Notes: generated by a model from the letters alone, not told the origin. 64,000 nt of DNA from Kribbella antiqua (GCF_004345665.1 NZ_SLWR01000011.1:248001-312000); one strand, 5' to 3'. Numbered from the stretch's first letter, positions 37,101-45,274 are shown. Program-made: numbers and translations.

Positions 37101-39790
37101 GTGTCCTTCCAGCTCAGCCGAGTCGGCAGGCTGTTGGCCGGCTGCGAAAAGGCCAGCACGGTCGGGCTGTAGTCGCCGCCCTGTGTGGTCCACGGAATGG
37201 TCGAAGAGGCGCTGTTCCATGTGGCCTGGCTCTCGACGAAGCTCTTGGTCAGCGAGTGCAGATCGAACGTCGCGCCAGATCCCGGTGAAGTCGACTTCCA
37301 CAACTGGAGTTCGGCGTCGAGCACTGGGACATCTTTCGGAATGGACGCTGAGTCGAACGCCATCAGTGCACGAGTGTCGCCGTACGTCGTGTGGTTGTTG
37401 CCCGCGTAGGTCCAGTTGTAGCCGTCAGGCGTGGGGATGTTGGTGCTGGTGTAGTTCGTCGGGGAGGTCGCGTTCGCGATCGTCGTATCCGAGATATCAC
37501 CAGTCAGCACGCGCCGGACACGTCCCGGCCGCGGTGTCTCGACCAGCTGCGAAGCGGACGGAACGAGTACCCCGTCCTTGGTACGCACGACGATCCAATA
37601 CCGGAAGGTCGCAGGCCCCGCTGTCGACGAAGCCGTCGCGCCGTCATCGACGTACGCGCGGACATCCTTCGGCACCGTCGCGATCAACTCGGCTCCACCG
37701 GGATGCGCAGGGTCGAGCGCCGCCGGCACGGGGTTCGTACACAGCGACTCCGGCAGCGTCACGCAGCCTCGATACACCTGGTACTCGACGATGTCGTCGC
37801 CGTCGTCCGGCGACGGGTCAGCATAGTCACCCCATGACAGTTCGGCGCCCGTCGCGTTGATCTTGGTCGGTATCGCCAACTCCACGCTCGGCTCGGCGTA
37901 CTGGATCGTGAGCCGCGGCCAGGTCGTCGTCTCGCCTCCGAACAAGTTCTCGCTCGCGAGGTACGACGGACCACCGAGGCCGGCGGCCTCGTTGCTTGCC
38001 TTCAGCATCAGACCGTAGTTCGGGGTGGTGCCGTTGACCCACTCCTGCACCACGTTGCCGACGGCGTACGAGTGCCAGGCATCGCGCTGCTTGAGCGGCT
38101 TCACCACTGTGCCGGCTTCGACGAAACGCAGCGCATCGGCAACCGGCGACGAGTTCGTCGCCGTGTCGCGGGTCATCGTGACGCTCGCCGGCTTCCCCGG
38201 CGAGAAGTGCTTGGTCGCCAGCGTCGCCCAATAGCCGGTGCCGCTCGTTCCGGTGGTCTGGTTCACCGCGGTCGTCGTCTTGGCGCCGGTGTCGTCCACA
38301 ACGTCGTACTTCGGCGTACCGCGGTTCGAGTAGGCGGTGTAGTAGGCGTCGACACGATAGTTGCCGGCGTCACTGATGTTCGGATTCCAGGTGAACGTGT
38401 CAGCCGTCGTTCCCAGCGGCAGATAGTGGAGCCCGCCTGCGACCGAGTTCGCGTACCCGGCGGCGTACGCCCAGGGCCCGGTGAACTGCACCCGGCCCTC
38501 GTCTTCGTCATCGACACCCAGGTAGTTGAACGGCAATGAGCCCGTGAAGTACGACGTGTTCATGCCCGACCACGTCGCCGTCGACTCCGTCCAGTCCGCC
38601 GTCACCTTGCGGGCCTCGAGATTCACATCGGTCGCCTCGCTGGTGTGCGGCTGGGCGAAGTACACGTCCAGGCTCGCGGCCTTGACGGTCGTCGAGGTGC
38701 TGAGACCAAGCTGGGACAGGTCGAACTTCAGCAGTGCGCGATAGCTGTTCGCACCGGTCGCGGCATTACCGACGTTCAGATTCGCGCTCGACCCGTAATT
38801 CGTGGTCGGCGCACCCTCCGAGATCATCGTGTCCTGCGCCGCCGCCGGATCCGGCACGACCTCGATCGTCGGGTCGATCACCACCGGGTACACCCGCTCG
38901 GCCGCAGCAAGCCAGGCCGGATCCGCCTTGACGGTGACCTCGATCTCCGAACCCTTCTGCGTCACCGTTTGGGTGACCTTGTCGCTCATCGTGAAGCCGT
39001 ACGGCGACGAGGGATCCTTGACGCTGTCGGTCATGAACGGCTTCGGCATCACGAACGCCGGGCGACCCGAAGACACCCCGTTGCGATAGAACCCGATCGA
39101 TCCATCAGCCTCGGCCCGCGCCTCCACACCACCCATCCGCAGCCGGAAGGTGTACTCCGCTGTAGTCGGTGCCGACTCGAGGACGATCTCTTCCTTCAAG
39201 CCACCTGAACTGACGTGATACCGCAGGTCAGCTGTCCCGAAGACATCGGGATAGGTCACGGTGCTGCCACTCGCCGTCGGCGTCAATCCACGCACCGACT
39301 GCGTCGTGCCGACCGAGATCCAGCGATCGTCCGCCTCGAACCTGACCAGGTCGTCGGAGCGCTTGCCGAAGTGGCTGCCGAACGCGTTCTTCGAGTTGCC
39401 GAACGCGTAGCCCGGCTTGTCGTCGGCCGTCACCCGGGTGTCGATGTCCTGCCACTTCCCGGCCTTGTCGCGGAAATGCACCGGCCCGGCGTAGAGCTCG
39501 ACCTCGACGGTGCCATCGGACATCCGGTAGCGCTTCATCGTCGCTGACCGCATCTCCGGGAGTTCCTTCACCCGATGTGCGGTGACGTTCGAGACCCTTG
39601 CGCGCCTCGGTGGCCGCTGAGCTCCCTCGGCGGGCGCGGCCACCGCCGGCTTCGGCGGGACCAAGGCCGGCACCGCTGCATGGGCGCTGGAGGCGATCGC
39701 CTGCGCTGGTTGCGCCTCGGCCGGCACTCCGGTGAGCATGGCGAGTGAAAGGCTCAAGGCAGACGTCAGCAACATGCGGGCGCGGCGCAT
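31109..39790 (-). CDS. Giant secreted RHS-repeat polymorphic toxin with nested golvesin-like and DNRLRE domains
   Basis: 2893 aa. ATG 39790 (MRRARMLLTSALSLSLAML) follows GGGGGAG and gives a signal peptide. Rough order: DNRLRE-type domain 320-630, split by a golvesin-like module at 423-563 (NVVQEWVNGTTPNYGLMLKA resumes afterwards); a second DNRLRE-type domain 770-953; a NEW3-like domain 957-1063; many RHS/YD repeats 1100-2600, again interrupted by a golvesin-like module at 2015-2155; RHS core end YDMGFRDYSPGLNRFLTRDM near 2605-2624 and NRYAFAGGNPITGIEHDGHC near 2635-2657. After it come about 236 variable residues: a helical pretoxin (WQQCKTGVGLTALGFTGGGK) and a final unassigned domain (GELDVMGSVTRSGRDLHLDD, GFERIIISYTRYL). 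The RHS shell is expected to enclose this C-terminal effector. It is followed by an immunity candidate at 30851-31105. Confidence 0.92.
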   Translation of the reverse strand: MRRARMLLTSALSLSLAMLTGVPAEAQPAQAIASSAHAAVPALVPPKPAVAAPAEGAQRPPRRARVSNVTAHRVKELPEMRSATMKRYRMSDGTVEVELYAGPVHFRDKAGKWQDIDTRVTADDKPGYAFGNSKNAFGSHFGKRSDDLVRFEADDRWISVGTTQSVRGLTPTASGSTVTYPDVFGTADLRYHVSSGGLKEEIVLESAPTTAEYTFRLRMGGVEARAEADGSIGFYRNGVSSGRPAFVMPKPFMTDSVKDPSSPYGFTMSDKVTQTVTQKGSEIEVTVKADPAWLAAAERVYPVVIDPTIEVVPDPAAAQDTMISEGAPTTNYGSSANLNVGNAATGANSYRALLKFDLSQLGLSTSTTVKAASLDVYFAQPHTSEATDVNLEARKVTADWTESTATWSGMNTSYFTGSLPFNYLGVDDEDEGRVQFTGPWAYAAGYANSVAGGLHYLPLGTTADTFTWNPNISDAGNYRVDAYYTAYSNRGTPKYDVVDDTGAKTTTAVNQTTGTSGTGYWATLATKHFSPGKPASVTMTRDTATNSSPVADALRFVEAGTVVKPLKQRDAWHSYAVGNVVQEWVNGTTPNYGLMLKASNEAAGLGGPSYLASENLFGGETTTWPRLTIQYAEPSVELAIPTKINATGAELSWGDYADPSPDDGDDIVEYQVYRGCVTLPESLCTNPVPAALDPAHPGGAELIATVPKDVRAYVDDGATASSTAGPATFRYWIVVRTKDGVLVPSASQLVETPRPGRVRRVLTGDISDTTIANATSPTNYTSTNIPTPDGYNWTYAGNNHTTYGDTRALMAFDSASIPKDVPVLDAELQLWKSTSPGSGATFDLHSLTKSFVESQATWNSASSTIPWTTQGGDYSPTVLAFSQPANSLPTRLSWKDTKLTDVVQGWITNAGTNHGLLIKAHDESVAQQRIAIGAGELSEAELRPRLIVDYVDKTTAGTYYAPEIPERVRPNTIFTVPVTVTNTTKDAWPAMSVSYRWMEDDKDVTVPAYQLETPVNALEPGESVTVPAKIRVAINSTNGNKRVEYRLELELRNTTSKVWMSSPPPPDGGGLGIPPLTKAMVVEDPSSEQLGLEKFFAYSGEDTGSGSSVVENLYAGNVVFSYDPIQNPSRGASTFVRLAYNSMDGTSTSAGYGWSVQASTLGRLGKLALSTKAPEGSKYPPTVQLVDGDGTTHTWILDDATLTYKRPAGVALDLAMDPNAQADRQWSLTRPDGTRFYFQDTGNAGGIQTYIRDRNGNETKFSYAKSDGDTSLLTSITDADGRPTLTLDYIANSNHLKYIRDYSGRALRFTYTGDQLTQLVDGGKYDPATDAFGDQVTKTFKFGYTAESTNGNAKLTSVVDPRNSTTVLQYYASTTDSAAAGKLQTLTDRRGKVTEFAYADPDADDGKDMQATVTGVSVEAGVTKRYTTTYRMDGYGRPTNVTNAKGEATKLGWDRQNNVVWMEEANGAVSTWAYDQDTGYPTSIRDAEANKNNTPATTLKYAEQPGGTAPDNKPTAPVTVLTEKLSPLGNKWLFGYDTKGNLTSVTDPVGVSTATAGDYQTTYDYNPYGQLTQIHDANGNQPTVFADYDANGYPTKITDPLGKSTLFTYDVRGQVSTVTDALGKLTTAQYDSFGRPAKVSTPIDSDAATPLIQTTETKYDLNDNVTTVIAPNGAQTTQTYDLNDQQESSVLPSNGASGVRKVTYAYDDLGRLSQQTAPQGNLTSNPDDFVTRYSYDPIGQLTSTVTPFDGRSSYKTTYQYDNVGNLLKVIDPRKNDTPDGNDLTKQMTYDRNHRVVATIDAAGYANRAQYDSDGRVVAEFDADGNKKTTVYDARGKVTSVSVPHTPTNGTTKQRVTRYYYDENGNQTKAEQPRGVSTTSSTTDFLEELVYDANNRVVQRKSPFDTADITYKTAVSTFYQYDPVGNLSRQSEPTSATTAATARDWSTFSWFDNGAARTSTDPWGISTTYGLNLLGQQISRTLTSAAGDATRAMSWDYWPDGSLKSRSDTAPLAGLDEVMVDNSDLQNVAPLGAWPSAASSATKVGYDYQTHAAAAGSTDTFTWKLRVPSSGTYAVYARCPVGVGTATAATYTVQHSTGSATATANQSTCTAQSPWVALGTYTFAEGVDKKVTLAVPATGTVVADAVKLVKAGSGEGAKKVFGFDYDVNGQQTAIHDNSADARIDTYEVRYDGLGRADQIRELKAGVAQATTTYGYDANSNLTSWFADDQVTPEVDQFAAYTYDVRDMLAKIESAKNPTDTAKKTTTYTYTSRGQRAGVVKPNGNTVAYRWIEDGLMRSQVEKSADGKLVSSHSLAYDLDGNRTSDVSKVKNADSASAYLEQTASLSYTPEGRLRGVAKSGANPGSNESYEYDAPGNVKQQTVAGATTTFTFDRNRLLRATSGGSTADYNYDPFGRLNTVTAADKVVERYGYDGFDRTVSHRKYDPATGALKSSKTSVFDPLDRTVQETTTAGTTTKTKQLSYLGLTDQVVSEETPGTGGGSATVSASYTYGPSGERISQTKNPGGTGEETAYYGLNPHTDVETLTDQNGNATSTYRYTGYGSNDATGFTGKDKSTATGGPEVEPYNPYRFNSKRWDPATSSYDMGFRDYSPGLNRFLTRDMYNGALADLKLGSDPWNTNRYAFAGGNPITGIEHDGHCAFDPETESACGMEVERTLNSGSNPPPVTQTQPTERSTGTKLAQWFGGEKPIQQKLGEEVFIKPAVETYEDCKAAVLTANQTSWQQCKTGVGLTALGFTGGGKVVGIGVRTLEGVAAARAEAATAGTLLGRAAAPVTFKNGSIFLRTFKTGGGELDVMGSVTRSGRDLHLDDLAIFPRGTEGLERVPMGPEAVNSLKSQMSELARQDGFERIIISYTRYLKDGAVRRDGMMTIDLGG

Positions 39791-39862
39791 CGTTTCTCCC
39801 CCACTTGGACAACACGGATCCGGCGCGCCCCGAGCAAACACCGGCGAAAAGACGAGACGTTT

Positions 39863-39890
39863 TCTATCCCAAGTTCACGGCCTGAAGCAA
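39863..39890 (-). promoter_or_regulatory. Possible promoter of the RHS gene
   Basis: On the minus strand TTGCTT (39890-39885) and GATAGA (39868-39863) are 16 bases apart, 73-100 bases upstream of ATG 39790. This is the best sigma-70-like pair in the 193-base gap, judged by eye only. Confidence 0.3.
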
Positions 39891-39983
39891 GAGTGTTGCC
39901 ACTAGTTACATCGACACGCCGATCCGCCAGCCACGCGGCCATGACTCAGTGGTAGAGACCGTCGCAGCGACGGGTAGATCGCC

Positions 39984-40370
39984 TTAGTTGCGTTCGCTCT
40001 CTGTGCTGGAGCGGGCCAAAGCGGCGACGAGGGCTGTGACGGCGACCAGCAGGGTAGCTTCGATTGGGCCGACTGCGGCGGGGTGCGATTCGCTGCTGTC
40101 GATGATGTGGTTGATCGCGTGGACGCCGTTCCACACTGCGGTGATCGTCAACACCGGCGTACGCCAGGACGGCAGCCCGGCGGCGACAACCAGGCCGAGG
40201 CCGAAGGCCGCCGAACAAGCGCCGAAGTCGCGGACCAGATGCGGGTCTCCCGGACCGAAGTTCGCGAGCACCCGGGCGAAGGATCCTGGCGATGCCAACG
40301 CCCAGGCCGCGAGTACTAGATAAGCGGCGCCTAGCCCGAGGAGCGACCATCCCCAGGCCCGGCTGGTCAT
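39984..40370 (-). CDS. Small four-helix membrane protein, unknown
   Basis: 128 aa with four hydrophobic stretches (WSLLGLGAAYLVLAAWALA, ACSAAFGLGLVVAAGL, LTITAVWNGVHAINHII, ATLLVAVTALVAALA). The NGVHAINHIID segment with conserved-looking His residues is shared by several actinomycete membrane proteins without a known role. Its ATG overlaps the stop of the HD-domain gene (ATGA at 40367-40370), so both are co-translated. Confidence 0.75.
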   Translation of the reverse strand: MTSRAWGWSLLGLGAAYLVLAAWALASPGSFARVLANFGPGDPHLVRDFGACSAAFGLGLVVAAGLPSWRTPVLTITAVWNGVHAINHIIDSSESHPAAVGPIEATLLVAVTALVAALARSSTESERN

Positions 40371-41074
40371 GACCGGTCCAGCGGGTTGTGGTTGAGGGGT
40401 AGGCGCATGCCTAGGTGCCAGAGGAGGGCGGCTCGGGAGTTGGGGCGTTCGGCGGCTTCGCGGCGCATCAGGGTGGCGAAGCAGTGTGGGAAGCCGTCGC
40501 GGGGATGTTGGGCGACCACCTCGCGGATCGTCTGGCGGGGAAGGTCTGCGGCGCGGGTGCCCGCGACGTCGAGACGCGCTCCGGCGTGGAGGAGGTGCGC
40601 CACGGGTGCGCGTGGCGACCTGACGTCCATGTGGGCCGCGATCGCGCTCGCGACCTCATCGGCGTACGGCGCACCGAGCGACTGCAACGTCGTACGCGCA
40701 ATCTCGCCGCCTTCGACGGCGAAGCATCCAGCCTCCACCGGCCGGAAGCGATCCGTGAGGGCGATGTCGTGCAACAGGCAGGCGATGTAGAGGAGTTCCT
40801 CGTTGGGCTTGACGCCGTCGCGCGCTGCGAACAGGCCGGCCCACAACCACGTCCGCAGGCAGTGGCCGAGCAGCGGTTCGTCGTACGACGACCTCGCCAG
40901 CTCGAGCACCTCGCGCGTCACGGCGGTGTCCGGCGGCTCGCGGTCCTCGAAAAGCGGCCTACCAGGCCCGTCGGTCAGCCACGCACGCAGCACGCTCGGC
41001 AGACCGCCGACCTGGGCGACGACGGCTTGGCGGGCGAACCGCAGTTTGGCCGCAAGGTCGAGCTCACCACGCAT
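40367..41074 (-). CDS. HD domain protein (putative metal-dependent phosphohydrolase)
   Basis: 235 aa. The metal ligands of the HD fold are visible: H in LLGHCLRTWLW, the HD pair in CLLHDIALTDRF, H in IAAHMDV and a downstream Asp. Such proteins hydrolyse nucleotides or other phosphate esters; the substrate is not known. It is upstream of, and coupled to, the small membrane protein. ATG 41074 is the first start after the gamma-carbonic anhydrase stop. Confidence 0.85.
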   Translation of the reverse strand: MRGELDLAAKLRFARQAVVAQVGGLPSVLRAWLTDGPGRPLFEDREPPDTAVTREVLELARSSYDEPLLGHCLRTWLWAGLFAARDGVKPNEELLYIACLLHDIALTDRFRPVEAGCFAVEGGEIARTTLQSLGAPYADEVASAIAAHMDVRSPRAPVAHLLHAGARLDVAGTRAADLPRQTIREVVAQHPRDGFPHCFATLMRREAAERPNSRAALLWHLGMRLPLNHNPLDRS

Positions 41075-41108
41075 GCCGGCACCCTTCTTGCAATCATTAC
41101 AAGACAGC

Positions 41109-41630
41109 CTATCCGACCTGCTCGATTGATGCAGCGTGACGTCGGGCGAGGTCGTGATACACCGCAGCGTTGTGGTCGACGAAGAGTTTGGCGGTGCCTT
41201 CGAGCGGGATGATCTTCTTCGCCGGGCTGCCGAGCGCGACCGACTCCGGTGGAATCACCGCACCAGGCGTCACAGTCGACCCTGCCGCCACCAGCGAGCG
41301 TTCGCCGACGACCGCGCCGTCGAGGACGATCGAGCCGTTGCCGACCAGTGCTTGCTCGCCGATCACACAGTCGTGCACCAGGCACTGATGCCCGACCGTC
41401 GCGTTGCGGCCGATCTCGCAACCGTGGCTGCCGACATGGATCACGGTGTTGTCCTGGATGTTGGCGCCCGCCCGGATCGTGATCCGTCCGAGGTCGGCGC
41501 GGATCACCGCGCCGTACCAGATCGACACGCCCTCCTCGACCACGACATCACCCACCAACGTCGCGGTCGGCGCGATCCAAGCCTCCGGATGAACGGTCGG
41601 GCTCTTACCTTCAAAGGAAAACAGCGGCAT
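41109..41630 (-). CDS. Gamma-carbonic anhydrase family protein
   Basis: 173 aa, a left-handed beta-helix with hexapeptide repeats (LGRITIRAGANIQDNTVIHV). The zinc-binding His residues match the family: NTVIHVGSH and VGHQCLVHDC. Members hydrate CO2 or act as bacterial PaaY-like thioesterase partners. ATG 41630 (MPLFSFE) is preferred over GTG 41639 because AAGGTG sits six bases upstream. It lies 10 bases after the epoxide-hydrolase-like gene on the same strand. Confidence 0.9.
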   Translation of the reverse strand: MPLFSFEGKSPTVHPEAWIAPTATLVGDVVVEEGVSIWYGAVIRADLGRITIRAGANIQDNTVIHVGSHGCEIGRNATVGHQCLVHDCVIGEQALVGNGSIVLDGAVVGERSLVAAGSTVTPGAVIPPESVALGSPAKKIIPLEGTAKLFVDHNAAVYHDLARRHAASIEQVG

Positions 41631-41640
41631 GGAGTGCACC

Positions 41641-42507
41641 TTAGGCGCTCATCGTTTCGGATCTGTACGACGAAGCCAGGAAGTCGATCAGGGCCTTGAC
41701 CATCAGCTCGGGCTGTTCCTCTGCTGGATAGTGACCGCAGTCCGGGAGAACCATCGCTCGTACGTCGTCCGCGGCGAGCCTCATCGTGCGCTCTACTGCG
41801 TCGTTGAGGCTGTTCGCGCCGGCGATGGTGAGGACGGGGAGGGTCAGGCGGGTCTGCTTGCGGCGGGTGTTCTGCTCGATGGTGGTGTCGAGGGCGCGGT
41901 AGAACTCGAAGCTGGCGCGCAGCGCGTCCGGGTCCTTGAGCGCATCGACGTACACCTGAATCGCCTGTTCCGGCAGGGGTTGCGTGGCCTTCGCGGTGAA
42001 TTGGTACCCGAAGAACTCCTCTTCTCGCCCCCGGACCAGCACCTCGTTCAGCTCGGGCAGCCGGTTGAAGCCGAAATGCCACAACCGCGGGCTCTCGAAC
42101 AATCCTGGAGACGGCGTCAGTCCCGGTACGGCGGCCTCCGCCACCGCCAGACGTTCGATCCGCTCGGGGTGATCGGCCGCCAGCGCGTACCCGATCCACA
42201 TGCCGATGTCATGACCGACCACAGCAAACCGCTCGTGCCCCAGCGCGTCCATCAACTCGACCATGTCGCGCGCCAGGGTCCCGGTGTCGTACCCGGTATG
42301 CGGCTTGCTGGACAGTCCAACGCCTCGTGTGTCCACAGCGACCACTTGGCGATGACGCGCGAGCTCCGGCATCACAAGCCGCCACGCGTACCAGGTCTGC
42401 GGCCAGCCTGCGATCAGCAGCACCGGCGGTCCTTCCCCACCCGTCACGACATGCAGTCGCACATCCGTCAGCTCGACGTACCTCTCGGTGAACCCCTCAG
42501 GCAGCAC
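41641..42507 (-). CDS. Alpha/beta hydrolase, epoxide hydrolase-like
   Basis: 288 aa. The nucleophile elbow is VVGHDIGMW with Asp100 in place of Ser, as in epoxide hydrolases and haloalkane dehalogenases; the oxyanion segment is AGWPQTWYAWR and the catalytic His lies in LPDCGHYPAEEQPE. It probably opens an epoxide or acts on a related small molecule. The start is GTG 42507 with an AAGGTC site. It is divergent from the EVE gene with 38 bases between starts. Confidence 0.9.
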   Translation of the reverse strand: MLPEGFTERYVELTDVRLHVVTGGEGPPVLLIAGWPQTWYAWRLVMPELARHRQVVAVDTRGVGLSSKPHTGYDTGTLARDMVELMDALGHERFAVVGHDIGMWIGYALAADHPERIERLAVAEAAVPGLTPSPGLFESPRLWHFGFNRLPELNEVLVRGREEEFFGYQFTAKATQPLPEQAIQVYVDALKDPDALRASFEFYRALDTTIEQNTRRKQTRLTLPVLTIAGANSLNDAVERTMRLAADDVRAMVLPDCGHYPAEEQPELMVKALIDFLASSYRSETMSA

Positions 42508-42545
42508 GCAGCCGACCTTATCTCTGGGCGAAAATATGACAGCAG

Positions 42546-43007
42546 ATGACAGATATTCGGCCGCAGACTATTGGAATGATCGCCACTGTGAACGCTTGGT
42601 TGGGTGTTGTGTCGGCTCAGCATGCGCGGATTGCCGTCGAGCACGGGTTCATCCAGCTCAACCACGGAAAGCGCTACAACCTGCAGCGGCTGGGAGGTGG
42701 GGACGGCTTTGTCATCTATTCGCCGACGGAGCGGTTCGGTGACAAGACCCCGCTTCGGGCCTTCACCGCGCTGGGGATCGTCGCCGCCGAGGAGCCGTAC
42801 CTGGCGGAGGTCATGTACATGGGTGCCCGTGGCAACATCCGCCCATGGCGGCGGCGAGTCGACTTTCTCCCCGTCCGACCTGCCGCTCTGCGCGACGTGC
42901 CACTTCAGCTCACTCAGGAACCCAACTGGGGCTACCAACTACGCCGCGGCCTCGTCTCGCTGTCCGCCGAGGATTTCGCGGTGCTGCGGAGCGTGATGAC
43001 TTCCTAG
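42546..43007 (+). CDS. EVE domain protein (UPF0310 type)
   Basis: 153 aa. The PUA-like EVE pattern is seen in NAWLGVVSAQHARIAVEHGF, GGGDGFVIYSPTERFGDKTP and the end GLVSLSAEDFAVL. EVE proteins bind modified nucleobases in DNA or RNA; the ligand here is not known. The start is ATG 42546. It ends 4 bases into the convergent aminotransferase. Confidence 0.87.
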   Translation: MTDIRPQTIGMIATVNAWLGVVSAQHARIAVEHGFIQLNHGKRYNLQRLGGGDGFVIYSPTERFGDKTPLRAFTALGIVAAEEPYLAEVMYMGARGNIRPWRRRVDFLPVRPAALRDVPLQLTQEPNWGYQLRRGLVSLSAEDFAVLRSVMTS

Positions 43008-44218
43008 TGCTGGCGGTAGGTCTCGAGGAAGCCGGCGATGCGGGTGAGCGCATCGTGGAGTTGGTCCTTGTGGGGCAGGGTGACGATGCGGATGTGGTCC
43101 GGTTCGGGCCAGTTGAAGCCGGTGCCGTGGACGATCATGATCTTCTCGGCGCGGAGCAGGTCGAGGACGAACTGGCGGTCGTCGGTGATCCCGAAGACCT
43201 TCGGATCCAGCCGCGGGAAAACATACAGCGCACCCTTCGGCTTCACGCACGTCACGCCGGGGATTTGCGTCAGTACGTCGTACGCCGTATCGCGCTGGGC
43301 ACGGAGCCTGCCGCCGGGCAGGACCAGGTCCTTGATGGACTGCTTGCCGCCGAGCGCGGTGGCGACGGCGTGCTGCGCGGGCATGTTGGCACAGAGCCGC
43401 ATGTTCGACAGGATCGTCAGACCCTCGAGGTAGCCGGTCGCCTGGTGTTTCGGGCCGCTCACCGCCAGCCAGCCACAGCGGTAGCCGGCGACGCGGTAGG
43501 CCTTTGACAGCCCGTTGAACGTCAGCGTGAGTACGTCGGGAGCCAACGAAGCCACCGGGGTGTGCGTCGCGTCGTCGTACAGGATCTTGTCGTAGATCTC
43601 GTCGGCGTAGAGCACCAGACCGTGCCTGCGGGCGATGTCGGTGAGCTGGACGAGGAGCTCGCGGTCGTAGACGGCACCGGTCGGGTTGTTCGGGTTGATG
43701 ACGACGAGTGCCCGGGTGCGGTCGGTGATCTTGCTTTCGATGTCGGCCGGGTCGGGCATCCAGTCCGATTGCTCGTCGCAGCGGTAGTGCACCGCCTTGC
43801 CACCGGCCAGCGCGACGGACGCCGTCCACAGCGGGTAGTCCGGCGCGGGGATGAGAACCTCGTCGCCGTCCTCGAGCAACGCCTGGACCGCCATCTGGAT
43901 CAGCTCGGACACTCCGTTGCCGATGTACACATCCTCGATGTCCAGCTGGACACCCCAGGGCTGGTAGTGCTGAACGACCGCCCGGCGAGCTGCCGGCAGC
44001 CCTTTGGCATCGCCGTAACCGTGTGCGTCGGCAAGACTACGGACGATGTCCTCGAGGATCTCCGGCGGACACTCGAACCCGAACGGCGCCGGGTTTCCCG
44101 TGTTCAGCTTCAGGATCCGGTGCCCGGCCGCCTCCAGCCGCTGTGCCTCCTCGAGAACCGGTCCACGGATCTCGTAACAGACATTCGCGAGCTTGGACGA
44201 CTGCGTGACCGGTGCCAT
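43004..44218 (-). CDS. Pyridoxal phosphate-dependent aminotransferase (alanine-type, class I/II)
   Basis: 404 aa. Fold-type I marks: VVINPNNPTGAVYD, LYADEIYDKI (Asp pairing the pyridine N) and FNGLSKAYRVAGYRCGW with Lys239 as Schiff base. The N-terminus reads VTQSSKLANVCYEIRGPVLE, like AlaA-type alanine aminotransferases, which make alanine from pyruvate and glutamate. The start is ATG 44218. It shares its last four bases with the EVE gene on the other strand. Confidence 0.9.
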   Translation of the reverse strand: MAPVTQSSKLANVCYEIRGPVLEEAQRLEAAGHRILKLNTGNPAPFGFECPPEILEDIVRSLADAHGYGDAKGLPAARRAVVQHYQPWGVQLDIEDVYIGNGVSELIQMAVQALLEDGDEVLIPAPDYPLWTASVALAGGKAVHYRCDEQSDWMPDPADIESKITDRTRALVVINPNNPTGAVYDRELLVQLTDIARRHGLVLYADEIYDKILYDDATHTPVASLAPDVLTLTFNGLSKAYRVAGYRCGWLAVSGPKHQATGYLEGLTILSNMRLCANMPAQHAVATALGGKQSIKDLVLPGGRLRAQRDTAYDVLTQIPGVTCVKPKGALYVFPRLDPKVFGITDDRQFVLDLLRAEKIMIVHGTGFNWPEPDHIRIVTLPHKDQLHDALTRIAGFLETYRQH

Positions 44219-44262
44219 CCGCGCACCCTAACCCGGCCCGGGGATTCGCGCCGCCGACTGTG

Positions 44263-45261
44263 TCACAGTCGCCCGGAGGAGGCCGAGCGGACGGCTTCGG
44301 CGACAGGGATCATCAGGGTCGGGTGACCGTCCGAGCCTGGTTCGACCGGGATCGGGTCACTGAGGGCACCGATGAACCGGCCTTCCTCGTCATGCTGAAC
44401 GAAGGCGAGGAACACCCAGTCGTCAGTGACGGGGTCGGGGACCAGCTTCCCGGCGTACAGCGAACCGATCTCGTCGGCGGCGAACAGCTCGTCCGATACC
44501 GGCTTGAACGGACCCGTGGCGGTGTCGCCGACGTACACGTGGGTTCCCGTCGAGGCGCCGACGCGCGCGATCCGCTCCGCGCTGTTGGCGAAGGCGTACG
44601 CGCAGAACAGGAGGTAGTAGCGGTCCTCGATCGCAACCACCTGAGGCACTTCGAGGTGGCCGAAGTCGCCAGGCTCGGTGACCGGTCCGGCGACGGTCCA
44701 GTTGAGCAGGTCCGGGGAACGCAGGAGCGCCACCACTCCCCTTCCGTCGGCGGGTCCCTCGGGCAGCCGGGCCGTGACGAGCATGGCGTAGCCGCCGTTG
44801 TCCGGATCGGCGAAGACGCAAGGATCACGCCAGCACAGGTCGGGCCAGACCGTGGTGTCGAGCTGTTCGAAGTGCTCGGGATCGGCTTCGAGGACGAAGT
44901 CGTCATCCTTGGTCCAGGTGGTCAGATCGGTGCTGAACGCCCGCCCGATGCGCTGGCGCAAACCGTCGTCACCACGGCAGATACCGGTGTAGAACATCCA
45001 CCAGCCGTCCTCGGTCCGGATCACGGATCCGGTCCAGGTGGCCAGATCGTCCCAGGCGCCGGCCGGTCCCGGACCGAGGGCGTCGGGCAGGACGGTCCAG
45101 GTGCGCAGGTCTGTCGACACGGCGTGCCCGATCCGGGCGTTGCGGTGCCGGAGGTCGGGATCGCCGAGCGACCGCGGGGCTTTGAGGAAGAACAGATGGA
45201 TGTCCGGACCGTCGGCGGCGAACCAGAAGTCCCAGGTCCAGTGGTCATCGAGCACAAGCAC
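44263..45261 (-). CDS. GH32/GH68-like five-blade propeller glycosidase (probable beta-fructosidase)
   Basis: 332 aa. GTG 45261 (LVLDDHWTWDFWFA) follows GAAGGA and lies 13 bases after the GH32 stop. Visible motifs: an N-terminal WDFWFA region with an early Asp, TWTGSVIRTEDGWWMFYTG, CWRDPCVFADPD (the RDP motif of the clan) and GHLEVPQVVAI with the acid-base Glu. No signal peptide is seen, so it is probably cytoplasmic. It is the last gene of the fructan-type operon and probably hydrolyses imported fructo-oligosaccharides or a fructosyl disaccharide; specificity is unknown. Confidence 0.82.
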   Translation of the reverse strand: MLVLDDHWTWDFWFAADGPDIHLFFLKAPRSLGDPDLRHRNARIGHAVSTDLRTWTVLPDALGPGPAGAWDDLATWTGSVIRTEDGWWMFYTGICRGDDGLRQRIGRAFSTDLTTWTKDDDFVLEADPEHFEQLDTTVWPDLCWRDPCVFADPDNGGYAMLVTARLPEGPADGRGVVALLRSPDLLNWTVAGPVTEPGDFGHLEVPQVVAIEDRYYLLFCAYAFANSAERIARVGASTGTHVYVGDTATGPFKPVSDELFAADEIGSLYAGKLVPDPVTDDWVFLAFVQHDEEGRFIGALSDPIPVEPGSDGHPTLMIPVAEAVRSASSGRL

Positions 45262-45274
45262 GGTGATTCCTTCG

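Noticed and set aside
34178..37288. 1036-codon open frame antisense to the RHS gene
   Set aside because: It mirrors the high-GC codon bias of the RHS gene, has Arg/Val/Leu-rich low-information composition and no domain; the RHS frame is clearly coding.
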